This document shows positions 33,542 to 42,152 of a DNA stretch of 64,000 nucleotides, piece by piece. Position 1 is the first letter of the stretch. Every line of letters begins with the position of its first letter. The stretch comes from Bradyrhizobium sp. SZCCT0153 (GTDB lineage: Bacteria > Pseudomonadota > Alphaproteobacteria > Rhizobiales > Xanthobacteraceae): NCBI RefSeq assembly GCF_018129995.1, contig NZ_JAFCKS010000010.1:1-64000 (forward strand), written 5' to 3'. The position numbers were made by a program, and so were the translations under genes. The notes beneath the pieces were generated by a model. The model did not search any database. It saw only the letters and a program-made list of their open reading frames with translations, and was not told the origin of the DNA.

Positions 33542-34525
33542 TCATTCGCGCGCGACCACCGAATCCAGCCACGCGCAGTTCAGGGGCGGCACGCGCGGGT
33601 CGGCGACGCGCACGCCACGGGATGCCGCGTCGAGCCGCATGTCACGCAGCCGCTTGCGTTGCTCTTCCGGCATGGTCAGCCGCTCGTGGCCCCACAGCGA
33701 CGGGCCGTCAAAAGTCTCGTGCGGCTGCCAGGTCTCGGGATCGATGATCCGCCCGCCCCAGCCATATTCGATGAAGAAACCGGACGGCGTGTTCACGTAG
33801 AACGAGGTCATGTGGTCGTTGGTATGCCGTCCGAGCGTGTAGGCGACGCGGCCGTCGTCCATCTGCGCGAGGTCGTAGCCCTGCCCGACATCGTCGAGGC
33901 TGCCAAGCTCGACCATGAAATGGTGCAGCGCTTTCCGCCCCGAGCCAACCATCGCAAAGGAGTGGTGGCGGCCGTTGACGTGGAAGAAATAGAGCCCGTA
34001 GGGCTTGAGGCCGAAATCGGAAACGTGAAAGCCTAGTACGTCACGATAGAACGGCAGCAACGGCTCGACGTCTTCCACGTTCATCACGACGTGACCCATG
34101 CCGAGGGCTCCGGTACGAAAACCCGAGATCGGCCGGCCCGGCTTGAACGGCTCGGTCGCAAGCTCGGGCTTGCAGAAGGCCTCAAGCCGGTTGCCGGCAG
34201 GGTCCGCGAACGTGATCAGCTCGGCGACATGACGTTCGTCGGCGAGCGCGCGCGAGCCGCGCGTCACCTTCACGCTATGGCTTTCCAGCCGCGCGGCCAG
34301 CTGATCGAGCTCGGCGGTCGACGGAACTTCCCAGCCCATCACCGCCAGCCCGGCATCGCTGCTGCCATCGACGATCAGCCGCTGCTTCCGATCGTCCATG
34401 CGGAATGCGCGCATCCTGCCGCCGCGATCGATCTGCTGCATACCGAGCAGCCCGGTCGCCATCCGGCCCCATTGGTCGAGCTGGGATGAATTGATCCCGA
34501 TATAGCCGAGCGCGGTGATTTCCAT
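33542..34525 (-). CDS. Type I extradiol ring-cleavage dioxygenase (BphC-like)
   Basis: 327 residues, two VOC modules. The C-terminal module holds the Fe(II) site: His145 (GMGHVVMNVED), His202 (LHHFMVELGS) and Glu253 (GFFIEYGWGG), with acid-base His188 (GRHHSFAM) and His238 (NDHMTSFY). These match BphC-type enzymes, which cleave catechol rings next to the hydroxyls. It cleaves the diol presumably made by the FAD hydroxylase of this locus. ATG 34525 is preceded by GGGAGGA. It is divergent from an IclR regulator. Confidence 0.88.
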   Translation of the reverse strand: MEITALGYIGINSSQLDQWGRMATGLLGMQQIDRGGRMRAFRMDDRKQRLIVDGSSDAGLAVMGWEVPSTAELDQLAARLESHSVKVTRGSRALADERHVAELITFADPAGNRLEAFCKPELATEPFKPGRPISGFRTGALGMGHVVMNVEDVEPLLPFYRDVLGFHVSDFGLKPYGLYFFHVNGRHHSFAMVGSGRKALHHFMVELGSLDDVGQGYDLAQMDDGRVAYTLGRHTNDHMTSFYVNTPSGFFIEYGWGGRIIDPETWQPHETFDGPSLWGHERLTMPEEQRKRLRDMRLDAASRGVRVADPRVPPLNCAWLDSVVARE

Positions 34526-34611
34526 CGAATTCCTCCCGAGGCATCGCGTCCGCCGCACTGCGGCGAACTTGATACCGGCCGCGCGCGACCCTACGGTGGC
34601 ATCCCGCAATC

Positions 34612-34644
34612 GCCTCGCGTTCGCAAAGACGATAATCGCGAGGC
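34612..34644. promoter_or_regulatory. Inverted repeat, candidate IclR operator
   Basis: Perfect 8-bp arms GCCTCGCG (34612-34619) and CGCGAGGC (34637-34644) with a 17-base gap, in the space between the dioxygenase and the IclR gene. It ends 28 bases before the IclR start codon. Confidence 0.4.
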
Positions 34645-34671
34645 CGCAGGCTACAAGGGAGGAAATGCGAA

Positions 34672-35463
34672 GTGTCCAAGGAGCGGACGCCGAACGGTCA
34701 GCCGCGGCAGTCTGAGGGCGTCCGCGCGTTCAAGCGTGGGCTGGACGTGCTGCACGAAGTCAACCGCTCCGGCGGCATCCGCGCCGGCGATGTCGCCCGC
34801 GCGCTCGACCTGCCTCGCCCGACCGTCTACCGCCTGCTCGAGACGCTCGAGGAACTCGGCTATGTCGCACGCAGCGCCAGCGACGACCGTTTTCGTGTGA
34901 CCCGGCGTGCGCTCAGCCTTGGCGACGGGTACGATCCCGGCGTGGTGATCTGCCAGGCGGCGGCACCTTATCTGGCCGAACTGAGCAAGACCCTGGTCTG
35001 GCCGGTCGATCTCTCGACTTACGAAAACGCCGCGATGGTGGTGCAGGAGACCACGCATTCGCGCAGCCCGCTCTCGATCGACCGCGGCATGATCGGCAAG
35101 CGCCTGCCGATGCTGCGGACGTCCGCGGGCCGCGCCTATCTCGCCGCCAGCCCCGCGCGCGAGCGCGACCTGATCGTCAATCATCTCCGCCGGATCGACG
35201 AGGCCGAAGATCGCCCCTTTCTCGACGAAGCCCGCCTCGACCGCATGATCGCCGAGACGCAGGCGCGTGGCTACGCGATCCGCAGCGAGGGCGAATACAA
35301 TCCCAAGACCGCCTCGATCGCCGTGCCCATCGTGCGCAACGGCGCGGTGTTCGGCTGCATCTCCATCATCTGGATCCGCTCGGCCCTCAAGATTGAGGAA
35401 GCCGTGGCGCAGTTTGCGGCGCAGCTTCAGGAGACGGCGTCGGCCATTCCCGTCGAGATCTAG
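34672..35463 (+). CDS. IclR-family regulator of the aromatic locus
   Basis: 263 residues. The N-terminal winged helix (about 15-75: RAFKRGLDVLHEVNRSGGIR, LDLPRPTVYRLLETLEELGY) is followed by an IclR effector domain ending SIAVPIVRNGAVFGCISIIW. Its overall look and neighbours recall MhpR-type activators of hydroxyphenylpropionate genes. GTG 34672 with GGGAGG upstream is used. It is divergent from the extradiol dioxygenase and 74 bases before the hydroxylase gene, so it likely controls both directions. Confidence 0.85.
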   Translation: MSKERTPNGQPRQSEGVRAFKRGLDVLHEVNRSGGIRAGDVARALDLPRPTVYRLLETLEELGYVARSASDDRFRVTRRALSLGDGYDPGVVICQAAAPYLAELSKTLVWPVDLSTYENAAMVVQETTHSRSPLSIDRGMIGKRLPMLRTSAGRAYLAASPARERDLIVNHLRRIDEAEDRPFLDEARLDRMIAETQARGYAIRSEGEYNPKTASIAVPIVRNGAVFGCISIIWIRSALKIEEAVAQFAAQLQETASAIPVEI

Positions 35464-35537
35464 GCGAGCCGTCCGCTGGGCGGACACTTGGCGCGGCGGC
35501 GTTGATGCGGTGGCATCGCCTGGGGAAGAGATACCCC

Positions 35538-37046
35538 ATGCAAGATAAATCCGTCCCTGAAGATTATGACGTCGTGATCGTCGGCCGCGGCCCGGTCGGC
35601 GCCACGTTCGCAAACTTGCTCGGCCTGTGCGGCGTTCGCACGCTGGTGCTGGAGCGCGAGGCGCGGACCTATCATTTGCCGCGTGCCGTGCATTTCGACG
35701 ATGAGTGCATGCGCGTGTTCCAGACCATCGGTCTCGCCGAGGCGATCCTGCCGCAGACAATCCTCAGCCCCGGCATGCTGTTTCTGGATGCCGACGGCAA
35801 GATGCTGCTGGACTGGTCGCGGCCGCAAACCCCTACGCAGATGGGCTGGAATCTCAGCTATCGCTTCCACCAGCCCGACCTGGAGGACGTGCTGATCGCC
35901 GGCCTGTCACGCTGGCCGCACGTCACCTTGCGCAATCGCTGCGACGTGTTCGCGCTGGATCAGGACGACACCGGCGTGCGCGTCCGCTACGAGGACGTCT
36001 CCAGCGGGAGGCTGAGCGAAGTCCGCGTCCGCTACGTCATCGGTTGCGACGGTGCCCGCTCGCTGGTGCGCCGCTTCATCGGCTCCGGCATGGACGACCT
36101 CGGCTTCCACGAGCGCTGGCTGGTGATCGACGTGCTGCTCAAGCGCGACCGCGACGATCTCGGCGACTACAGCATCCAGCATTGCGATCCACGCCGACCG
36201 GCGACCTATGTCCGGGGCACGGGCACGCGGCGACGCTGGGAGATCACCGTGCTTCCGGACGAGGACTCCCAGGAGGTGACCCAGCCGGCAAATGTCTGGA
36301 AGCTGCTGTCGCGCTGGATCACGCCCGAGGATGCCGAACTCGAGCGCGCCGCGGTCTACACCTTTCATTCCGTCATCGCGCAGCAATGGCGCAGCGGTCG
36401 TCTGCTGCTCGCGGGCGATTCCGCACACCAGACCCCGCCCTTCCTCGGCCAGGGCATGTGCGCCGGCATCCGCGATGCCGCCAACCTCGCCTGGAAACTC
36501 GCCAGCGTCATCCGTGACCGCGCCACGCCTGATATGCTCGACACCTATCAGAGCGAGCGCCAACCGCATGTGCGCGAGTTCATCGAGCTCGCTATCCGCC
36601 TCGGCGGCATCATCAACACCAAGGCGATCGAAGCGGGCCTTGCCGCCGGCGAGGCGCGCGCGAATGCACCGGTCAGGCTCGAGGTGAAGAAGCCCCTGCT
36701 CGGCCCCGGACTCGTGCTCGGCGATCTGCCTCTCGCCGGACATCTCGTGCCGCAGTTCGAGCTGAACGACGGTCGCCGCAGCGACGACCGGACCGGCTAC
36801 AGCCATGTGCTGCTGGTCGAGACCGCGGCCGCGCCGCCATCGCGTCTCGCTCTTTCGCAAGCTGGAATCGAAATCCTGACCAGCGACGACGCCGAAGGTG
36901 TCGGATCATGGTTGCGCGAGCACGGCATCATCGCCGCACTGGTTCGCCCCGACCGCTACGTCCGCGGTAGCGCCCGCAACGGTACCGAGCTCGACCGGCT
37001 GATTGCCGCCATCACGCCTCCAACCCACGTGCCGTCCGCGGCCTGA
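35538..37046 (+). CDS. FAD-dependent aromatic hydroxylase (MhpA-like)
   Basis: 502 residues. Group A flavoprotein monooxygenase: ADP-binding loop VIVGRGPVGATFANLL at the N-terminus, DG-type motif GCDGARSLVRRF, second FAD motif LLAGDSAHQTPPFLGQGMCAG and then RDAANLAWKL. The pattern is that of 3-(3-hydroxyphenyl)propionate 2-hydroxylase, which makes a catechol for extradiol cleavage. ATG 35538 keeps the usual distance to the FAD loop. It sits between the IclR gene and a FAH hydrolase (23-base gap). The exact aromatic substrate is inferred only. Confidence 0.82.
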   Translation: MQDKSVPEDYDVVIVGRGPVGATFANLLGLCGVRTLVLEREARTYHLPRAVHFDDECMRVFQTIGLAEAILPQTILSPGMLFLDADGKMLLDWSRPQTPTQMGWNLSYRFHQPDLEDVLIAGLSRWPHVTLRNRCDVFALDQDDTGVRVRYEDVSSGRLSEVRVRYVIGCDGARSLVRRFIGSGMDDLGFHERWLVIDVLLKRDRDDLGDYSIQHCDPRRPATYVRGTGTRRRWEITVLPDEDSQEVTQPANVWKLLSRWITPEDAELERAAVYTFHSVIAQQWRSGRLLLAGDSAHQTPPFLGQGMCAGIRDAANLAWKLASVIRDRATPDMLDTYQSERQPHVREFIELAIRLGGIINTKAIEAGLAAGEARANAPVRLEVKKPLLGPGLVLGDLPLAGHLVPQFELNDGRRSDDRTGYSHVLLVETAAAPPSRLALSQAGIEILTSDDAEGVGSWLREHGIIAALVRPDRYVRGSARNGTELDRLIAAITPPTHVPSAA

Positions 37047-37069
37047 CCGACTTCGCTCAAGGACACCTC

Positions 37070-37921
37070 ATGAAGCTTCTCTCTTTCATCGCCGACGGCC
37101 ATGCCTCCTTCGGGGCCGTCAAGGACAACGGCGTCGTCGATCTCGGGGCACGCATGACAGGCTGCTCGACGCTGCGGCAGCTGCTCGAAGCTGGTCGCGT
37201 TGCCGAGGCGGCAAAGCTCGTCGCGTCCACGGCGCCCGATCATTCCCTCGACAAGATCAGCTTCGCGCCCGTCATCCCCGATCCCGGCAAGATCATCTGC
37301 GTCGGCCTGAACTATCGCGACCACGTCGCCGAGACCGGGCGCACCGTCACCGAGAAGCCGGCGCTGTTCGTGCGCTTTCCGTGCAGCCAGGTCGGCCATC
37401 TCCAGCCGATCGTGAAGCCGAAGGTCAGCGACGATTTCGACTATGAGGGCGAGCTTGCGCTCGTCATCGGCAAGGAAGGACGGCACATCCCCGCGAACCG
37501 CGCGCTCGACCACATCGCCGGCTATTCCTGCTACAACGAGGGCAGCATCCGAGACTGGCAGCGCCACACCAGCCAGTTCCTCTCCGGCAAGACCTTTTCG
37601 GAGAGCGGCAGTTTTGGTCCGTGGCTGGTGACGGCCGACGAGATCGCCGATCCGTCGAAGCTTACCTTGCGGACGCGCCTGAACGGCACCGTGGTACAGG
37701 ACACCACCACCGATCTCCTGATCACCGGCATCCCCGAGCTGATCGCCTACATCGCGACGATCTGCCCCCTTGTCCCCGGCGATGTCATTGTCACGGGCAC
37801 GCCCGGCGGCGTCGGCGCAAAGCGCACGCCGCCGCTGTGGATGCGCCCCGGCGACACCGTCGAGGTCGAGATCTCCGGCATCGGAACCTTGCGCAACAAG
37901 GTCATCGCCGAACCGGCCTGA
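37070..37921 (+). CDS. Fumarylacetoacetate hydrolase-family protein
   Basis: 283 residues with an N-terminal cap of about 70 residues and a FAH C-terminal fold. Motifs: VGLNYRDHVAETGR, metal-binding acids in DFDYEGELALVIGK, YSCYNEGSIRDWQR, and IVTGTPGGVGAKR. In meta-cleavage routes such enzymes hydrolyse or isomerise or decarboxylate the ring-opened acid. It follows the hydroxylase by 23 bases and precedes a binding-protein gene by 46, so it belongs to the aromatic operon. Confidence 0.85.
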   Translation: MKLLSFIADGHASFGAVKDNGVVDLGARMTGCSTLRQLLEAGRVAEAAKLVASTAPDHSLDKISFAPVIPDPGKIICVGLNYRDHVAETGRTVTEKPALFVRFPCSQVGHLQPIVKPKVSDDFDYEGELALVIGKEGRHIPANRALDHIAGYSCYNEGSIRDWQRHTSQFLSGKTFSESGSFGPWLVTADEIADPSKLTLRTRLNGTVVQDTTTDLLITGIPELIAYIATICPLVPGDVIVTGTPGGVGAKRTPPLWMRPGDTVEVEISGIGTLRNKVIAEPA

Positions 37922-37967
37922 CCGCCAACGCCAAGATCAATCAACGACAACAAAATCAGGAAACGCC

Positions 37968-39179
37968 ATGAGCACGCTTCGCACGACATCGACCGCCATC
38001 CTGCTGATCACGCTGACGCTCGCAGGCACCATCGCCCACGCGGAAATCAAGGGCGAGGCCGTCCGCATCGGTGTCCTCACCGACATGAACGGCATCTTCG
38101 CGACCGCGATGGGCCCGGGCTCGGTCGAGGCGGCGCGGATGGCGGCGGAGGAGTTCGGCGGCAAGATCAACGGCAAGCCGATCGAGATCCTACAGGCCGA
38201 CCACCAGAACAAGCCGGACCTTGCGGCCTCGCTCGCCCGCAAATGGTTCAGCGACGGCGTGCAGGCGATCGCGGACGGCGGCAGTTCCGGTGCCGCGCTC
38301 GCGGTGCAGGAACTGGTGCGCGGCAACGGAAAAATCTTCCTCGTCTCCGGCGCTGGCGCCAACCAGCTCACCGACGGAGCCTGTGCACCGAGTAGCGTGC
38401 AGTGGACCCAGGACGCCTATTCGACCGCGACCGCAGTGGTCTCCGGCATCATGCAGACCAGCAAGGAGCCGTGGTTCTTCATCACCGGCGACTACGCCTT
38501 CGGCCATTCGATCGAGGCAACCGCGCGCGCCCGCATCACCGAGCTCGGCGGCAAGGTCGCCGGCAGCGTCAAGGCGCAGCTCGGCACGCCCGACTACAGC
38601 TCGTTCCTGCTTCAGGCGCAGTCCTCGAGCGCAAAGATTCTCGCGATCAACCTCGCCGGCGACAACGCCACGGCGATCAAGCAGGCGGAAGAATTCGGTC
38701 TTGCCGACCAGGGCATCAAGATCGTGCCGATGTCGTTCCAGAACGTCGATATCGAGGCCGTCGGGTTGAAGGCGACGCGCGGCGATCTCATCGTCACCTC
38801 GTTCTTCGAGGACATCTCGCCGGCAGCCCGGAGATTCTCCGATGCGTTCTTCGCTCGCCGCAAAGCGATGCCCTCGCAGATCCAGGCCGGAGTCTATTCC
38901 GCCGTGCGCCACTATCTCCAAGCCGTGAAGGATACCGACTCGGACGACAGCGCGGCCGTGATGGCGAAGATGAAGGCGACGCCCATCTCCGACGCTTACA
39001 CGCCCAATGGTCGCATCCGCGAGGACCAGCGCATGGTGCACGATCTCTATTTGGTGCAGGTCAAGACGCCGGAGGAATCGAAAGGACCCTGGGACTTCGT
39101 CAAGCTGGTCGCAACCATCCCGCCCGACCAGGCCTTCCGCCCGCTTGAACGCAGCAAGTGCGGCCTGGTCGGCAAGTAA
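37968..39179 (+). CDS. Branched-chain-amino-acid-type ABC substrate-binding protein
   Basis: 403 residues with a signal peptide (about 1-25, ending TIAHA). LivK/Peripla_BP_6 fold: VRIGVLTDMNGIFATAMGPG, EAARMAAEEFGGKINGKPIE, DGGSSGAALAVQEL, and WFFITGDYAFGHSIE. Bradyrhizobium uses this class widely for aromatic acids. It is last in the aromatic operon and probably binds the pathway substrate. No ABC permease or ATPase gene is nearby, so it must use components encoded elsewhere. Confidence 0.85.
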   Translation: MSTLRTTSTAILLITLTLAGTIAHAEIKGEAVRIGVLTDMNGIFATAMGPGSVEAARMAAEEFGGKINGKPIEILQADHQNKPDLAASLARKWFSDGVQAIADGGSSGAALAVQELVRGNGKIFLVSGAGANQLTDGACAPSSVQWTQDAYSTATAVVSGIMQTSKEPWFFITGDYAFGHSIEATARARITELGGKVAGSVKAQLGTPDYSSFLLQAQSSSAKILAINLAGDNATAIKQAEEFGLADQGIKIVPMSFQNVDIEAVGLKATRGDLIVTSFFEDISPAARRFSDAFFARRKAMPSQIQAGVYSAVRHYLQAVKDTDSDDSAAVMAKMKATPISDAYTPNGRIREDQRMVHDLYLVQVKTPEESKGPWDFVKLVATIPPDQAFRPLERSKCGLVGK

Positions 39180-39183
39180 GCCG

Positions 39184-40026
39184 TCAGGCGAGGTAGCGCG
39201 TGAGATAGCCTTCCATGGCGTAAAGCGCGCAGAGCGCGAGGCTCGACCACACCGCCGCGGTGAAATACAGGAACATCCAGGTCAGCTCGCCCTTCCAGTG
39301 CGCGATGTCGTGGGTCACGACCCATCGCGTCGAGACGTCGTGCAGGCCTTCGAGGAGGCCGAGGAATCTGTTGCCCTCTTCATGCCCGGCCCGCCAGCGG
39401 CTGAGATACATCGGGACGTCGACGGTGACGAGGAAGGCGAGGAAACAGGCGATGCCGACGATGCCGGCAATCAACGCCCAGCGCACCGGTCCCCGGAATT
39501 CAGGCATCAGCCGGCACAGCGCGATGCCCGCGAGGAAGAACGTCACCGCCCACAGCGAGTTCTCGATCGCGTTGTAGAGGAAGTTGGTGGTCACGACCGC
39601 GTACCAGGAGAAGCACTCCGCGATGATGATGATCGGCACGATGACCCACGCGATATTCACGACGGTCTCGGCGCCAGTCATGGTGCCGAGCTGGTGCAGG
39701 ATAACCGCCCATTGCGCGGCGAAGCAGACTTCCGCCACGGTCGCCACCGTGCGGCCGACGAAGACGCTGGAGAGCCAGGTGTCGAAAAGGCAGATGCGTT
39801 GCACGTCGGCGCGCGGCAGGAACGAGCGGAAGGCGCAGCCGAACACATAGCCTGCGCAGAGCAGGAACATCAGTCCGATATCCGAGCCGCCGCCGACACT
39901 GCCGGCAACCGTTGGATAGAACTCGCGGTAGAGCATGAACCAGACGAGGATGTTGGCACTGCTGACGAGCGTCAGGGACCCCCACCACCACGCGAGGGGA
40001 TTTGACCGCGCCTGCCACTGCAACAT
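39184..40026 (-). CDS. Polytopic membrane protein of unknown function
   Basis: 280 residues with about seven hydrophobic segments (e.g. GSLTLVSSANILVWFMLY, IGLMFLLCAGYVFGCAF, VVNIAWVIVPIIIIAECFSW, ALIAGIVGIACFLAFLVTV). A His/Trp-rich loop near the C-terminus reads VTHDIAHWKGELTWM. ATG 40026 follows GGAGCG; the frame is open further upstream but without a better start. It ends 4 bases from the binding-protein gene, convergently, and is divergent from an IclR gene. I do not recognise the family. Confidence 0.65.
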   Translation of the reverse strand: MLQWQARSNPLAWWWGSLTLVSSANILVWFMLYREFYPTVAGSVGGGSDIGLMFLLCAGYVFGCAFRSFLPRADVQRICLFDTWLSSVFVGRTVATVAEVCFAAQWAVILHQLGTMTGAETVVNIAWVIVPIIIIAECFSWYAVVTTNFLYNAIENSLWAVTFFLAGIALCRLMPEFRGPVRWALIAGIVGIACFLAFLVTVDVPMYLSRWRAGHEEGNRFLGLLEGLHDVSTRWVVTHDIAHWKGELTWMFLYFTAAVWSSLALCALYAMEGYLTRYLA

Positions 40027-40160
40027 GAATCGCTCCGCTGTAATCGATGTGACACGTCTTCGTAATAATCCTGTCACGGAACGCCGTGGAATCACGACAA
40101 AAATCTGTGCGCGGCTTCGCTCGCGCGGGTCTTTTTTGCCGGCAGTGACCGCGCCGATTT

Positions 40161-40177
40161 CGTCCACATATTGGACG
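40161..40177. promoter_or_regulatory. Palindrome, candidate IclR operator
   Basis: CGTCCACATATTGGACG has perfect 6-bp arms around a 5-base centre and lies 62 bases before the IclR start. A further half-site TATTGGAC follows at 40200-40207. Confidence 0.45.
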
Positions 40178-40238
40178 GAGAAGGCGAGATTCTCGAATTT
40201 ATTGGACAAGCGAACGCAGCAGGTCCATTAAACTCGGC

Positions 40239-41123
40239 ATGGCTCAACGCGTCCGGACCAAACCGCCTCCCGCCTCCTCATCCGCGGCCGCAGTGCTGGC
40301 CTCGAGTGGCGATGACGCCGCGTTCGCGACGACGCTGGCAAAGGGCCTCGTGGTGCTCGAAGCCTTCAAGGCCGGAACGACACTTCTCGGCAACATGGAG
40401 CTCTCGACCCTGACGGGGATTCCGCGCCCGACGGTGGCGCGGCTGACGCATACGCTCGCCGAGCTCGGCTACCTCCGCTACGACGCCGAACGCGCCAAAT
40501 ATCGCGTCGGAGCACGGGCTTTGCGGATGGCGCATCCGCTGCTGGCCGACATGCAGTTCCGCCAGGTCGCACGTCCCATGATGCAGGAACTGGCGCAGAG
40601 CGTGCGCGGCACGGTCTCGATCGGTCTGCTCGACGGCACGTCGATGATCTATATCGAAACCGCGCGCTCCGGCGATGTCGGCCCGCACGTCCCCGACATC
40701 GGCATGCCCATTCCCGTGGTGATGACGGCAATGGGCCGCGCCGCGGCGGCAACGTTGCCGCCTGCCGATGCAGCGCTTCTCGAAGAGCGGATCGCAAGCG
40801 AGGATGCCGAGCTGTGGTCGGCCTTTCGCGACAGATATCGCGCCGGCCTCACGCAATGCGCCAGCCGCGGCTTCTGCACCTGCTGGGGCGAATACATGGC
40901 GTCGATCCACGCCGTCGCCGCCCCGCTGTTTCATGCCGATGAGACGAAGCGGTCGTTCTCCATCAATTGCGGCATCCCCGCGTTCCGGCTCCAGCCCGGC
41001 CAATTGGAGGGCGAGATCGGCCCGCGCATTGCCGCCCTCGCCGACAGCATCCGCGCCATCATCGGCGCGGCGGGGCCGGCGGCCGAGACACAAAAGCAAA
41101 ACAAGAAGAGGGCCAGGAAATGA
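40239..41123 (+). CDS. IclR-family transcriptional regulator
   Basis: 294 residues with a longer N-terminal lead (about 35 residues). Winged helix with TLTGIPRPTVARLTHTLAEL, then the effector domain with GTVSIGLLDGTSMIYIE and SINCGIPAFRLQ. Its C-terminus is Lys-rich. It is the first gene of a short plus-strand group followed by two solute-binding proteins, suggesting control of uptake genes. It is not a close duplicate of the IclR at 34.7 kb. Confidence 0.85.
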   Translation: MAQRVRTKPPPASSSAAAVLASSGDDAAFATTLAKGLVVLEAFKAGTTLLGNMELSTLTGIPRPTVARLTHTLAELGYLRYDAERAKYRVGARALRMAHPLLADMQFRQVARPMMQELAQSVRGTVSIGLLDGTSMIYIETARSGDVGPHVPDIGMPIPVVMTAMGRAAAATLPPADAALLEERIASEDAELWSAFRDRYRAGLTQCASRGFCTCWGEYMASIHAVAAPLFHADETKRSFSINCGIPAFRLQPGQLEGEIGPRIAALADSIRAIIGAAGPAAETQKQNKKRARK

Positions 41124-41159
41124 ACAGGAATACTGGCGCTCCACCACCGGGAGGCCATC

Positions 41160-42134
41160 ATGACCGTCACGCGCCGAACATTGTTGGGCACTCTCGCCCT
41201 TTCCCTGTCCGGGCTTCCATTCTCCGTACGCGCTGAGGACGCCTGGCCGTCGCGCCTGGTGCGGCTGATCTCGCCCTACGGGCCCGGCGGCTCCAACGAC
41301 ATCTCGCTGCGGCTGCTCGCCGAAGAGTTCGGCCGCAGCCTGCACCAGCAATTCATCGTCGAGAACAAGCCGGGCGCCGGCACGCGCATCGCCAACGATA
41401 CGGTCGCGCATGCGCCGGGCGACGGCTACACCATTCTTTACGTCGCCGCACCCTACGCCACCGCCGAGGCGCTGTTCGGCAAACTGACCTACGAGCGCAA
41501 GGATCTGCAGCCGGTCGCGATGGCGGTGATCGCACCGCTATTCCTGATCATCAGCGCGGACGCGCCGTTCAAGACGCTCCCCGAATTAATCGCCTACGGC
41601 AAATCGAAGCCGGATGGCCTGACCTTCGCCTCGCCCGGCGCCGGCTCGCAGCCGCATCTCGCCGGCGAACTTCTGTTCAGGGACGCTGGCGTCAAGGGTC
41701 TCAACATTCCTTTCCGCGGCGATGCGGCGTCCTACACGGAGCTGCTCGCCGGCCGCGTCGATGCCACGCTGACGGCCCTGCCGACCGCTCTGCCCTATAT
41801 CCAGAGCGGCAAGTTCATCGTGCTCGGCGTCGCCTCACCCGAGCGCAGCGCGCTCTACCCGCACGCGCCGACCTTGCGCGAGCAGGGCTTTCCCAACGTC
41901 GCGGCCGCCGGCTGGTACGGCTTCATGGCGCCATCGATCACGCCGCGCGCAATCGTCGACAAGCTGCAGGCCGAAGTCTTGCGGGCGCTCGCCGAACCCG
42001 CGATCAAGGACAAGCTGACCGCCCAGGGCCTCGAGGTGCGCGCCGGCACCGCCGCCGAGTTCGGCCAGTTCATCGACAACGAGACGAAAAAGTGGACCGG
42101 ACTGATCCGCGAGGCCGGTCTCAAGGGCGAATGA
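41160..42134 (+). CDS. Bug-family (TctC-like) solute-binding protein
   Basis: 324 residues with a signal peptide (TRRTLLGTLALSLSGLP, mature from about residue 25). Tripartite tricarboxylate receptor fold: VRLISPYGPGGSNDISLRLL, VENKPGAGTRIANDTVA, and PTLREQGFPNVAAAGWYGF. These bind carboxylates in the periplasm and normally feed TctA/TctB, which are absent here. GGGAGG precedes ATG 41160. It starts 36 bases after the IclR gene. Confidence 0.88.
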   Translation: MTVTRRTLLGTLALSLSGLPFSVRAEDAWPSRLVRLISPYGPGGSNDISLRLLAEEFGRSLHQQFIVENKPGAGTRIANDTVAHAPGDGYTILYVAAPYATAEALFGKLTYERKDLQPVAMAVIAPLFLIISADAPFKTLPELIAYGKSKPDGLTFASPGAGSQPHLAGELLFRDAGVKGLNIPFRGDAASYTELLAGRVDATLTALPTALPYIQSGKFIVLGVASPERSALYPHAPTLREQGFPNVAAAGWYGFMAPSITPRAIVDKLQAEVLRALAEPAIKDKLTAQGLEVRAGTAAEFGQFIDNETKKWTGLIREAGLKGE

Positions 42135-42152
42135 CGATCACAGGGAATGGAA